A stretch of 64,000 nt of DNA from Magnaporthiopsis rhizophila (taxonomy: Eukaryota > Ascomycota > Sordariomycetes > Magnaporthales > Magnaporthaceae): NCBI GenBank assembly GCA_003049465.1, contig PYSS01000064.1, positions 1-64,000 of the forward strand, in the 5' to 3' direction. Below, piece by piece: positions 33,157-42,884 of the stretch. A model generated the notes under the pieces. It saw only the letters and a list, made by a program, of their open reading frames with translations, was not told where the DNA came from and ran no database searches. Positions within the stretch are counted from its first letter, which is position 1. The number at the start of each line of letters is the position of its first letter. The position numbers and the translations under genes were made by a program.

Positions 33157-35395
33157 GTTATTGTTCTTATTATAGGACGCAAACCTCTGGTCCGACTCTC
33201 CATAATACCAACAAGGAACGGTTGTGTACATCGGCGTCCGCTTGAGGATGGCCTGGGATATGTTTCTCGAGAGCCACAGGCTGTCGGCAAAGGCGAATTG
33301 GATCGGGCCGGTCCAGGACGCCCTTTTTTTCCCCGCTCGAAATACAGCATTAGCATTTAGCGTCGCGTTGCCGGTTCGGTTAATGCTCGACTTGTCAGCT
33401 GACGTTCGATACAACGTACCACGACCACGTCGAGAACCGCTCGTAGTCCCCTTTCCCCGGAGGCCGCGGGCCGGCTCCTTCCCCGTGCGAGGGGAACCAG
33501 AACAGGGCCTGGAATAACATGCGGGTGGGGATGCCCTGGGCCTGGAAGATGGTCGGTGCCGATCTGCTGCTGCTGCTGCTGCGGCTGCTGCTGTCGTTGT
33601 TGTTATTGTTGAACCGGTTGAAGACGCCTTCGAACGCGTTGAGGATGTCGTGCGGATATTTGAATTCTCTCCTGCTGTAATCCTGCACCGCCTCCTGGTA
33701 GGCCTCGATGCCGGTCTCGCCGGTCCTGCGCCGGGCCACATCACCCAGGTAGTGGTACGGTGTTGGATCTGGGTCCTTTCGCAGCGCCCCGCTCCACCAG
33801 GGCGGTCCTGTCCTGCACTGGATGCTTGTGGTCGAGGCGTCCTTGGCCCGTTCGTCGCCGTAGTCGTACCCCTCTCTCCGCTGCGACTGGGCGCAGTTGA
33901 AAAACATCTCGTCGGCGGTAAAGTACAGGATGCGCCGCGACAGACTTTGTTCCTGGAACGTCCAGCCCCTCGAGTTCCACTTTGATTTCCTAACCTCGTG
34001 GCAGAGGGAGGGCAGGCAGAGGGATATCTGCAAGGTGGGGGGGATATTGGGATCATCATCATGGCCTGTGCCATGCGGTAGGGTAGCAATCGTGATTGGC
34101 GCGATGGGGTGGCCAGCACGGGGGCTCAGGCCTCTCAACCCAGCATCGGCATCGACCCCCGCCGCGGCAACAGCGGTAACCAAGGCGGTATCGTAGATAT
34201 CGTCCATACGCCCGATGAGCCGCGCCTTGTCGTCCGGATCATCCTGGACAATACACAGCGTGTCGACCCATAGATAGCGCTTTCCGATCCTCCGCGTCAG
34301 CTCCATCGCGTCCCGGACGGTGGAAGGGATCCTCCCCGTCGCCGGGGACGACCGCCGTGCTGGGGAAAGGGCAGCCGGGATGCTGAGCTCGTCGACGTTG
34401 GCCCGGGTCGCGAGCAGAACAGGGATGTCGCCGCCCCTGTTGTCGCTAGCGGGTCCGAGAATGGTGGGAATCGCTCCTCAAACGTACGACAGGGCCACGT
34501 ACTCGCACTTTTCGCTCCTCCGCACCAGGCACTCGTCGGCCACGTCGATGAGACGAAACGGGTGCGCCGACTGGAACAGGGTGTTGGCTCTTTGGGCAGC
34601 GGCGGCAGCGGCAGTCGCCTTCTTCGCGTGCCCATGCTCTCCGCACTCATCGAGCCAGCGCTTTATCAACTGGACGTCGACGCGCTCCCCGACGTGGCGT
34701 CGGTGAAGGAAACGCACAGCTTCTGGCGTGGTATCTCCGTTCGGCAGGGCCTCGATCTCGGCAATGATGAAGCGCTCCAGGCTCCGTCCACGGTCAATCT
34801 GCCTGATGGGTGCTCTGTTGAGCTTGAACTGGGGCGGCCTCTCGTTGATGGCCAGCAGCAGACGCGGCTCTGGGTGCTCTGTCTGGCCGCCTCGTTTGAC
34901 CGACAGGGGACTTCGAGACTGTATGAAGAGCTCCGGGGGGTGGCCGGCTGCCGCGGCCGCACTGAGCCGAGCCGCGTCCCACCCCGTGCCCCAGCTGTCC
35001 GAGATGCATTTGGAAATGAGGCCGCAAAAGGGGCACCTGGGGTCCGTATAGTGGGCGAGGTGACCAATGGACTTTTCGCGGGCTTCATGGCGGAGCATGG
35101 CCCGAAAGTCGTGAACGCGGCAGGCACCGCAGAGCGGCTGTCCGTGCTGCCCGTCCGTCGGTCCAGGCCTGTCGGTCCCGGGGGGTACGTGTTTGGTTTC
35201 TACCGCGTCTGCACGCTCCGGTTGGCCAGCCTCGTGGGTCTTTCGGCATGCAGAACGTGATATGCCCATGTTGCGGACTGGATGCGTCGTCTTAGATTGC
35301 AAGTCAAGAAAGAGAGAGACGACGATACGAAAGAGCCAGCGGCTGGGGAGGGGCAAGGGCATATCTCTTCGCTCCGAACATGCCATCACGTTCAT
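32484..35395 (-). pseudogene. HET-domain (heterokaryon-incompatibility-like) gene with in-frame stop and frameshift
   Basis: HET proteins trigger growth arrest or cell death on non-self fusion in fungi. Read on the minus strand from ATG 35395 (or 35269): a Cys-bearing N-terminus (QPLCGACRVHDFRAMLR, CPFCGLI), then the HET block EYVALSYV. The next codon is TGA (34480-34478) where the family has Trp (SYVWG). The same frame continues without a stop through STVRDAMELTRRIG, RYLWVDTLCIVQDD and SRGWTFQEQSLSRRILYF. An intron 33419-33323 joins STWSW-ASWTGPIQF. Near 33030-33013 the frame changes without room for an intron (QLVVLC then VPLEAKRYLRDHAG in another frame), so a small indel is likely. The C-terminal frame then runs to 32484. 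Two independent lesions make this a pseudogene unless the assembly is wrong. Ser and Asn microsatellites also occur (33121-33170). Confidence 0.8.
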
Positions 35396-36325
35396 CGCGC
35401 CTAACTTCCCATACCGCCACGTCCAGGTAAGACATGGATCCTGTGTTGTGCGGGACGTTACTTACCTGACATGGAACCCTTTCAGATCATTCTCCGACTT
35501 TACAAATCCATCAGCGAGATCCTGACCGGGTTCGATGTCGACTGCGCCTGCGTTGCCTTTGATGGTAGCCAGGTATACACCAACCCCCGGGGGGATGGCG
35601 GCCATCGCCACTCGTACCAACGTGATTGATCTGACCCGCCGAAGCCCATGTACGTACAAGCACGCCTTTTCTCAATACCTCTGCTAGTCCAATAACCCTA
35701 ATGCCAAAAAACATTCGGAGTAACGTACATGGCGTATGAAAACCGGCTACGGAAATACCGCTACCAGGGCTTCGAGGCGTACTGGGACGCGTTGGAACGG
35801 CCCCGGCTCCGGAGGGATCTTGCCGGCGAGAAGAACCCCAAACTCCTCACCGGCCTCGCCCGGCTCATCTACTGGGAGCGCGTCACGAAACGCGGGAACG
35901 ACTATTCGGTCGACATGTACCGCACGCGTCGCGGCAAGCGGATCAACAGCTGCGGGGATCCTGCCGCCGCCACCGACGACAAGAGCGGATACCCGACCCA
36001 CGAGGTCCCCTACGCCTGGGACTTTACTGCTGCCAGGTACGTACCACCTTGCCCTACTGGGTACCCAGGATCAAACAGGAGTGATGCTGAACATATACCT
36101 ACTTAAATCCCTAAACAGGATTAGGAACCATGTGATGCAGCGCTCCAAGGAGCCGTTCCTGCTCGGCACGATCCTGGAGGTGGCGGGGCGCGCTCCGCTC
36201 AAGGACAAGTCGACCGACAAGCAAGCAGCGGATGAGCGAGCGAGCGGTCTTTATCAAGGACAACCCGGGCCGGCAGATGATTGGCAGCTTCCCACCGCTG
36301 ACCGAGAACGATTGGTGAGTTCCAT

Positions 36326-36377
<52 letters not shown>

Positions 36378-36426
36378 CTTTTTTGTTTTCATTAATACAC
36401 CTGTGCTTCCCAGTGCCTACACCTAG
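35379..36426 (+). pseudogene. Decayed fragment of a fungal ankyrin-repeat-family gene (N-terminal region only)
   Basis: Plus-strand pieces match a conserved Pezizomycotina protein family whose C-terminal half carries ankyrin repeats (recognised from memory). Segment 1 ends IAPNFPYRHVQ at 35426 (donor GTAAGA), continues at 35486 (acceptor TTCAG) with LRLYKSISEILTGFDVDC and AFDGSQVYTNPRG. A G-run near 35588-35596 breaks the frame; the next frame gives RTNVIDLTRRSP. From 35729: AYENRLRKYRYQGFEAYWDA, exon end 36036, exon 36119-36314 (EPFLLGTILEVAGRAPL). A (GAGC)3 run at 36234-36245 breaks frame again; removing one unit would join ADERA to FIKDNPGRQMIGSFPPLTEN. After an intron with a poly-T tract the frame stops at 36424-36426, before any ankyrin repeat. 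The start overlaps the HET pseudogene's 5' end on the other strand. Function is certainly lost if the reading is right. Confidence 0.7.
36324..36374 (+). repeat. Poly-T tract
   Basis: A run of about fifty T inside the presumed last intron of the ankyrin-family fragment. Tracts this long are hypermutable and assembly-sensitive. Confidence 0.9.
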
Positions 36427-36937
36427 GTGTAGAATTAGTTCTTGGCTTTTCTTGGGCTTTATGTTGGCCCGGCTGCTGATCCGGTCTGCGGGGGGTTTTT
36501 CGTCTAGGACAAGTGATGCGTACTACGCCTCGACAGGTGATCCTGGCGGTGCTAGCCAGCAGCGGAATGATACTAGCGGAAGCGGACAGCGGTTAAGGAA
36601 AAGGGACGTATTAAAGGGGGCGCTGGTGAAGTTGGCTAAGTTCCGCTGAAGATGGAATTTCATAGGCTGTCCCAGTCCCGGTCGCCCCAAAGTGGCAGCT
36701 ATGCAGCGCACAGCTCTAAATACAGGTAGCTCTCGTTTCCGGAAATCTCCTCCTCCTCCCGTACGAACTGGACCTTCCTTGTTGGACTCCTTCATATACA
36801 AGGCCTCCCCAAACCCGCCGCGTCTTCACCATTCACTATAGGTACCTTTCCCGAGTTGCGCCTTTGCGTGGCTGGACGCCCCGGGGTTGTTTTCCTGCCG
36901 GCGGGACGGGCTTTACACATCCTCTAGCAGGCCTCCT
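36427..36937. other. Intergenic 0.5 kb
   Basis: A short plus-strand frame to 36649 ends RLRKRDVLKGALVKLAKFR and could be another gene remnant, but nothing is recognised. The rest is the 3' side of the ankyrin gene. Confidence 0.4.
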
Positions 36938-39900
36938 TCATCGCCCTCGATCCGCGCCCGGGCACGTGTCCGGGGTCGGTTGTGTGAGAGCATCTGGGGG
37001 GTCATCTTCTCGCCAGACCTCCAATTCCCTGCGGCCGCCTTGACGACTTCTTGCGACCTCGACCTCCTCGCTTCGCTTGTCAAGCAGAAGCTTCACCATC
37101 TCTTGGCCAAAATTGCGGGCGATACTTTCCGTCAACTCTTCTGTGACCTTAACCATTGCTCGTCCATCAAGCAGCAGCTCCATAACCTCCACGCCAGATT
37201 CGGTGTTCCTTGCGGCCGCCTCGACGACTTCTTCCGTAACTTTGACGTCCTTGCCTCTCTTATCAAGCAGCAGCTTTATCACCTTCGCGCCAGCCTTGTT
37301 ACGCCCGATGTTCCCTGCGGCCGCCTTAACAACCTCTTCCGTAATTTTAACGTTCTTGCCTCGTTGATCAAGCAGCAGCCTCATAATCCCCTTGCCGGAT
37401 TCCTTGTTCCTTGCGGCTGCCGTTACAACCTCTTCCGTAATTTTAATATCCTTGCCTCGTCGATCAAGCAGCAGCCCCATGATCTCCTTGCCGGATTCGG
37501 TGTTCCTTGCGGCCGCCTCGACGACTTCTTCCGTAATTTTGACGTCCTTGCCTCTCTTATCAAGCAGCAGCTTTATCACCTTCGCGCCAGCCTTGTTACG
37601 CCCGATGTTCCCTGCGGCCGCCTTAACAACCTTTTCCGTAACTTTAACGTCCTTGCCTCGTCGATCAAGCAGCAGCCCTATGATCTCCTTGCCGAATTCG
37701 GTGTTCCTTGCGGCCGCTGTAACAACCTCTTCCGTAACTTTAACCTTCTCGCTTTGTTGATCAAGCAGTTGCTCCATCGCCCCGATAAACCTCCCGGCGA
37801 TAATCTCTGTCAACTCTCTTGTAACTTCAACCTTTGCTCGTCCGTCAAGCAGCAGTCCCATTACCTTCTCGCGAGACCACACATCTTCCACGGCCGCTTT
37901 AGCGACCCTTTCTGTGACTTTAACTTTTTCGCCTCGTCGATCAAGCAATAGATTCATCACGTCCGTGCCAAAACTCCGATTCCGTACAGCCGCCTCGACA
38001 ACGTCTTCCGCGACCTCGACTTCTTCTCCCAGCTGGTCCAGTAACAAGCCAACTATTTTGTACCCGGCACCGAAACCAAGTTCCTCGCTTGTTGGGCTCC
38101 CGCCCCCCTGCTCGCGCATCCATGCTACCACGCTATATCGACCGGCAACAGCGTCTCGTACCGTCTCCATTGTAATGGCTGTCGGCGTGCCATTCTCGGC
38201 AACCACGTACGCCATAACTTCAGTTTCAGAGGCGGCCCCTTCTGCAACTGGACCGACTTTGCCGTTATATAGCCCCACAATAACTGCCCTTCTCGACTGC
38301 CTCAGCAGGAATGCAGCACATGCCCATTCCCCATTCTTGATCGCCCACCGCCACGGCTCGGCCCCGTCGATGTGAGTGTCGAGATTTGCTCCATTCTGTA
38401 CGAGGAAATCCGCCGTTGATGTCTGGCGGTTCATCAGCGCAGCAATCAAGGGGGTGTGACCGTGCAGATTGTGATTGTTGAGCGTCTCCTTGGGCCCGTG
38501 CTGCAGCAGCAATTTGATTGCGCCCTTTCGCCCCTCCTTCGCTGCCCAGTGTAAGGGTAAGCACTCTTCGTTGTCCTTTGTGAAAACGGTCACACGACCA
38601 TCGTTCAACAGGATCTCCATCACGGGAACGCAGCCTCCAGCAGCAGCGTATGACAGAGGTGTGCGACGGGATGAATCCTCTGCGATTGGGAGTGCCCCAT
38701 TCTTGATCAGTATCTCCACGACCGCGGCATGTCCATGCTCGGCAGCATAGCTCAGCGGGGTTCGTCGCCAGCGGTCTTCCCAGTCAATTGCGGAGCCGAT
38801 CTCGAGGGCTGCTTTGACAATTTCCTGCCAGCCTCGCTGGGCAGCCCAGGAAAGAACGGTGCGGCCGTCATCGTGTGCAGACAGAATGTCGTCGACCTGG
38901 CTGATCAGCCAAAGGCTCTCCGTTCGATCGTCTCTGGATATTGCGTCGATGACATCGCGGGCGTTAGATTTGCGCCGAGGATGGCCTACCGTCCTTTGCG
39001 CGAGGTCGGCGTAACGACGCGAGATGATAGCGACCGAGCTGTTGGACGGCCGCTTATCCGTCTCTCCCTTCATCCAGGAAACTCCTTTGTTGCTAAACTC
39101 TTCCTGGGGTCCATCTTTCCAAAAAAGAGCATTCCGGTAGAGTTCGCCCAACTCCAGCATGGTCGAGTCCAACGCGTCGTCGTCTCCCGTGCGTAGTGCG
39201 GTTTGCCATGCCCATTTGAGCATGGCCTCGGCCTCTTGGAAGTTCCCCTCTTTCCTGGCGTTTTCGGCGACGCTGTGAACAGCCGGAAGGGCACCTCCTG
39301 CCGAGAGCAACTCTGGGCGACATCTCAAAGCTGGGATGATGACCGAGTACGCATCCTGGATGGAGCCAAGGCCGCTCTCCTTGAAGCACTCGGCAAGACG
39401 GGACACCACTTCGTTCGTGAAGTAAAAGCCTCTGCTTCCTGTCGAGGGTTTTGTTTGCCCTCCAAGGGACTCGAGCCGGGCCGTGATTGCGCAGAGGAAG
39501 AGCTGATATATGTCGTGGGCGCACGTGGTAGGGATGGAGTGGTTGTCCGGGTTGACGGTAGTGGTTAGGGCAAACATCTTGGTCGATGTCTCGGCGGGTG
39601 AACCGTGAGGAACGATTGGCCGCCGGTCGTGAGGGGCAATTGGCCAGCCAAAAAGTCGCAGCAGTGATTGATTCGAGCGAGGATTGGGTGAGTTCGTTGT
39701 TGTGGTCAGGTGGCGGACAGTCTCGCTGCTTTGTGTCTCCGTCTCCCATAAAGTATCTGGGCCTTTGTCCATAGGATTTGACCCTGCCGTCCATGTCGCT
39801 GTTGATACCGACGAGGGGAAGTCTTCACTCCAGAGTTCCAAGTCGGTTTTGGCGCGTCCTATGTCCTCTCTAGTGTTTCCAACGGCCATAATCCTGGACA

Positions 39901-41890
39901 TGGTCACCTCTGGTGCCGTCAACTCTTGGAGTTTGGATTTATGGTCCTCCTCCAAGCGAGGATCTGAAATTATTGACCAAGCCCATAGGCCTACCACAGC
40001 TTCGAGGCACTGCTGACTCACTTCCCATGCCGTAGGCTGATCGTCATTCTTCGGTCTGTGTAGCGAAATATCGATTTTGGAAGCCTCCTTGCCGGTGACG
40101 CAGGACTCCGAGTGTTTGTGCCCTACCTCCTTGGGACAGGGCTCAGACTGGCGGTATTCTGCCACACCGATGGCCCAAGAGATGGGTTTTGCGCGGTCCA
40201 AGTCGGGATGCATCTTCGCCTGAGCGAAGACAACATCGGCACTAGATTCGATAGCCTTTTTTAGTTGCCGAGCTTGCTGCCGTACATGCACGTAACGCTC
40301 GTCCCACGCTGCCGATGGCCTTGATTTGACGCGCTTTTGTTGGCTCGTCAACTCTGCAAGCCGGGATCGGTAGAAAAATGCTCGTCGAGAATCCGTGTCG
40401 GGCCTAGGTTCCTGGCCGTCTGGAGGGCAGTACAGCTTCGTCGGACCGGCAGTTGCCGACCAGAATTTTCTTCCCTCATCCTTTTCCCCTGGTTTCGCTT
40501 TGGTCATTTCCAAGGCAAGCCAGTCCAGTTCATGGCCCTCAACCTGGTCAAGGCGATCGCGCAAGAGATTTTGCTCCTCGCCCAGGCGTCGCGTCCTCAG
40601 GCCCGCGCGGATGATGCTCATAAGCAAAATCACTCCGAGTTGGAGAACCGAGACGGCCGAGTGCATTGCTCTCAGGCCAACGAACTGAAGAACGAAGCCG
40701 GACATGGTGGCTCCAACGGCAAGCCAAACTCCAAGTTCCGCCTGCCGGGGTACCTTCCACGACGTCGTGTACCTTCTCGATGGGCGTGAAGCGTCCGTGA
40801 AGGAAAATGAGTCGAAGGTCTGGTCGCCGACGGTTTGGTTTCCTGGCTGTACCACATAAATGGGAACGTGTCGATCGTTGTCCCGGTCCCTGCCGAACAC
40901 TCTCTCCTCCGTGCTCTTCTCTACCAGCAATGCGCAGGAAAACATGCCGGCACATAAAAGCACGGTTCCGAGCGACATAAAAGGAAAGGCCCAGGCTTGG
41001 GGGAGGCCTTCTCCCTTGGTCCAGCCCCAGGTGTAGGTGACAAGAAAGCCAAACGCCACAACGGAAGCTTGTGCGAGAAATCCAACGGTGGCTGCCAGTC
41101 GGATGACGTATTTGGGCGGCTCTCGTATGCCTATGTTGAAAGAGAGATTGGGGTTTGGGGCAAACGTGTCGTCGGAGGCCGGATTCTCCTGCGGAGTCGC
41201 GGCTTCGGAGTCGACCTCATGACGCATCCGAAGAACCCACCTTCCGGCCATCGCCAGTCCTTCCCACGCCTCCCTAAGCCGCTTCCATGCCACCTTCACC
41301 CGTTGCTTCCATCCCGCCTCCCGAAGTTCCCTCCACGCCTCCCCAAGCCACTTCCATCCCGCCTCCTTAAGTTCCTCCCATTCCGCCTCCCTGGCCCAGT
41401 CCGTTTTGATGTATTCTTGAAAGGAGTGGATGCCGTAGTCGGGTGGGTCGCTGCCGTCTGGAAGAGCTGCCTCGCGGTCGTGAACAATCTCGAGGATCTT
41501 GGGGCGTCCAAACACCCGGACGATGGCGCCGTTTTGGTGAAGTTCGCAAACGTCCCGACTCGTGGACGAGCACAATTCTGCTTCGGCAATTCCTCCTCCC
41601 TCTTGCGCTCGACCGATGAAGGCACGCAAGGACGGCCCACCGCACACGCGAATCGCAGACACAACCGCGGTAAGGATGCCAAGGGGCGCCATTGCGAAGA
41701 TGATGTTGTCCCATATTGTTGTCGATTCGCTCAGGAACTGCTTTGTTGCCTGTTCGCCGAACAGGGCAAGCAGTGGTGCAAGATCCGTAGCCAAGTTGTT
41801 GGCGAAGTCGTCCCACCCGTCTGCCTTTGCGGTTGCGACCAAGCACGCCACCAGGAGCAGGCGAAGACGGATGAAACTGGTTTGCAGCAT
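36938..41890 (-). CDS. Large ankyrin-repeat membrane protein with about eleven near-identical C-terminal 33-residue repeats (NLR-like)
   Basis: Intact 1650-residue frame with no intron. ATG 41890 is chosen because it starts a signal/anchor (MLQTSFIRLRLLLVACLVAT); codons further upstream begin at TTG. Order: conserved N-terminal block WDNIIFAMAPLGILTAVVSA (TM, about 60-83), RAFIGRAQEGGGIAEAELC, STSRDVCELHQNGAIVRVFG; a Trp/Glu-rich helical stretch (EWEELKEAGWKWLGEAWREL); three or four further TM segments (VGFLAQASVVAFGFLVTYTW; MSLGTVLLCAGMFSCALLV); a TPR-like patch (KEGNFQEAEAMLKWAWQTAL); about six ankyrin repeats (about 1000-1205, e.g. RRTPLSYAAEHGHAAVVEIL); then repeats of the form LLLDRRGKDVKITEEVVEAA (about 1275-1617). 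The N-terminal block and repeat type are familiar from fungal NLR/ankyrin proteins; no NACHT domain is present. Role in non-self or symbiont sensing is inference. Confidence 0.82.
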   Translation of the reverse strand: MLQTSFIRLRLLLVACLVATAKADGWDDFANNLATDLAPLLALFGEQATKQFLSESTTIWDNIIFAMAPLGILTAVVSAIRVCGGPSLRAFIGRAQEGGGIAEAELCSSTSRDVCELHQNGAIVRVFGRPKILEIVHDREAALPDGSDPPDYGIHSFQEYIKTDWAREAEWEELKEAGWKWLGEAWRELREAGWKQRVKVAWKRLREAWEGLAMAGRWVLRMRHEVDSEAATPQENPASDDTFAPNPNLSFNIGIREPPKYVIRLAATVGFLAQASVVAFGFLVTYTWGWTKGEGLPQAWAFPFMSLGTVLLCAGMFSCALLVEKSTEERVFGRDRDNDRHVPIYVVQPGNQTVGDQTFDSFSFTDASRPSRRYTTSWKVPRQAELGVWLAVGATMSGFVLQFVGLRAMHSAVSVLQLGVILLMSIIRAGLRTRRLGEEQNLLRDRLDQVEGHELDWLALEMTKAKPGEKDEGRKFWSATAGPTKLYCPPDGQEPRPDTDSRRAFFYRSRLAELTSQQKRVKSRPSAAWDERYVHVRQQARQLKKAIESSADVVFAQAKMHPDLDRAKPISWAIGVAEYRQSEPCPKEVGHKHSESCVTGKEASKIDISLHRPKNDDQPTAWEVSQQCLEAVVGLWAWSIISDPRLEEDHKSKLQELTAPEVTMSRIMAVGNTREDIGRAKTDLELWSEDFPSSVSTATWTAGSNPMDKGPDTLWETETQSSETVRHLTTTTNSPNPRSNQSLLRLFGWPIAPHDRRPIVPHGSPAETSTKMFALTTTVNPDNHSIPTTCAHDIYQLFLCAITARLESLGGQTKPSTGSRGFYFTNEVVSRLAECFKESGLGSIQDAYSVIIPALRCRPELLSAGGALPAVHSVAENARKEGNFQEAEAMLKWAWQTALRTGDDDALDSTMLELGELYRNALFWKDGPQEEFSNKGVSWMKGETDKRPSNSSVAIISRRYADLAQRTVGHPRRKSNARDVIDAISRDDRTESLWLISQVDDILSAHDDGRTVLSWAAQRGWQEIVKAALEIGSAIDWEDRWRRTPLSYAAEHGHAAVVEILIKNGALPIAEDSSRRTPLSYAAAGGCVPVMEILLNDGRVTVFTKDNEECLPLHWAAKEGRKGAIKLLLQHGPKETLNNHNLHGHTPLIAALMNRQTSTADFLVQNGANLDTHIDGAEPWRWAIKNGEWACAAFLLRQSRRAVIVGLYNGKVGPVAEGAASETEVMAYVVAENGTPTAITMETVRDAVAGRYSVVAWMREQGGGSPTSEELGFGAGYKIVGLLLDQLGEEVEVAEDVVEAAVRNRSFGTDVMNLLLDRRGEKVKVTERVAKAAVEDVWSREKVMGLLLDGRAKVEVTRELTEIIAGRFIGAMEQLLDQQSEKVKVTEEVVTAAARNTEFGKEIIGLLLDRRGKDVKVTEKVVKAAAGNIGRNKAGAKVIKLLLDKRGKDVKITEEVVEAAARNTESGKEIMGLLLDRRGKDIKITEEVVTAAARNKESGKGIMRLLLDQRGKNVKITEEVVKAAAGNIGRNKAGAKVIKLLLDKRGKDVKVTEEVVEAAARNTESGVEVMELLLDGRAMVKVTEELTESIARNFGQEMVKLLLDKRSEEVEVARSRQGGRRELEVWREDDPPDALTQPTPDTCPGADRGR
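37040..38066 (-). repeat. Tandem coding repeats, about 11 copies of a 33-codon unit with a 297-base higher-order period
   Basis: Units end in a Leu-Leu-Leu-Asp block followed by RRGKDVK and T-E-E-V-V-x-A-A-A. Copies around 37255-37340 and 37552-37637 are almost identical at the DNA level with an offset of 297 bases (three units), including silent positions, while outer units have diverged. This points to recent unequal exchange or conversion in the array centre. Confidence 0.9.
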
Positions 41891-42884
41891 GGTTGTTGAT
41901 AGCGGAGGATGGTATGGCCAAGGAATCGAGTATTGACTGGTTGTGTGAATTACCTTGTCGGCATCAATGGGGATGGGAATGACCTGGGTGCTCGGAATGT
42001 AGAGTCTGTGGCGGCGGGGACACTTTCCAGAATGGAGGGCTTCCTGCAAGCCGAATCGCTCTCTGTGTGTGTGTGGATGGTCACGTTCAGCATCTCAACA
42101 AATAAAATAATGCGCGGGGTCGAGAATGGAATTACCGACAAGATAGCGCCAGCGACACACCAGGACATCGGTCCGAAGGGCCGCCACGAAAGGGTGAAGG
42201 GTGCTGACAGACATAAGCGGCAGATTACCAGCGGTGGGGGGCCAACTCGCTCGACCTCTCCGCGGCTCCTGCAGCCGGCCCGCGTCCGTTGCGGCCAAAC
42301 GAATGAAAACGGAGATGGCGAGAGTGGCCGTGCTTGAGCAAATCAAACACGCCCAGAGGGTAGCTGACGGTCTTGCATGAATGAAGACGGCGTGCATCTG
42401 AGTGAAAGGGCGTGCATGGCCATTGCAGCCGTCTGCGTGCATGCGGCGAGGTGATTGCCGTCTTCCTCTGCCCACCCGAGCATCAGCATCAGCATCGGCA
42501 ATGCAGACAAGGGCCAAAGTAAAAGATGCCTTGTCGTCTCTTTTTTTTTTTTTTTTTTTTTTTTTTGGGGGTAGAAAGCTCCGGCCCGTCGTTTCTGTCG
42601 CCGGTTGGGGCCGGCCAGGGCACTTGCGGCCCCTAATAATAATTCATCAATGCCCGACAGCCCCATCCGGAGGTCAACGACTGGTCCGAGCAACTCGCGG
42701 CCGCGGCGCTTGCCACGAGGACCAAGAAAGCCGGGTATAACAGAACAAGCGAGTCGGGACCCCCCGGGGAGGATAATGAAACCGAGAACATCCCCGAGTC
42801 TTTCCTCGGGCCCATGTCACAGCTTCCCGCCAGCCCCTTGCCCAATACCAGTCCCTTTATGAACCGCGTACGAAAAACCTCACG
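41891..42884. other. Intergenic between the ankyrin gene and the HET-ankyrin pseudogene
   Basis: Promoter side of the ankyrin gene with a CT/GT-rich stretch, an A/T patch (42100-42130) and a T26 run at 42541-42566. No gene supported. Confidence 0.45.

Noticed and set aside
34306..34490. Intron explaining the HET TGA (a GTACGT donor overlaps the motif)
   Set aside because: No acceptor restores the SYVWG motif, and the frame after the TGA stays coherent with HET sequence for more than 60 codons.
36887..37951. 354-codon plus-strand frame over the ankyrin-gene repeats
   Set aside because: It is itself repetitive only because it is antisense to the 33-codon repeats; an intact 1650-codon frame runs opposite.
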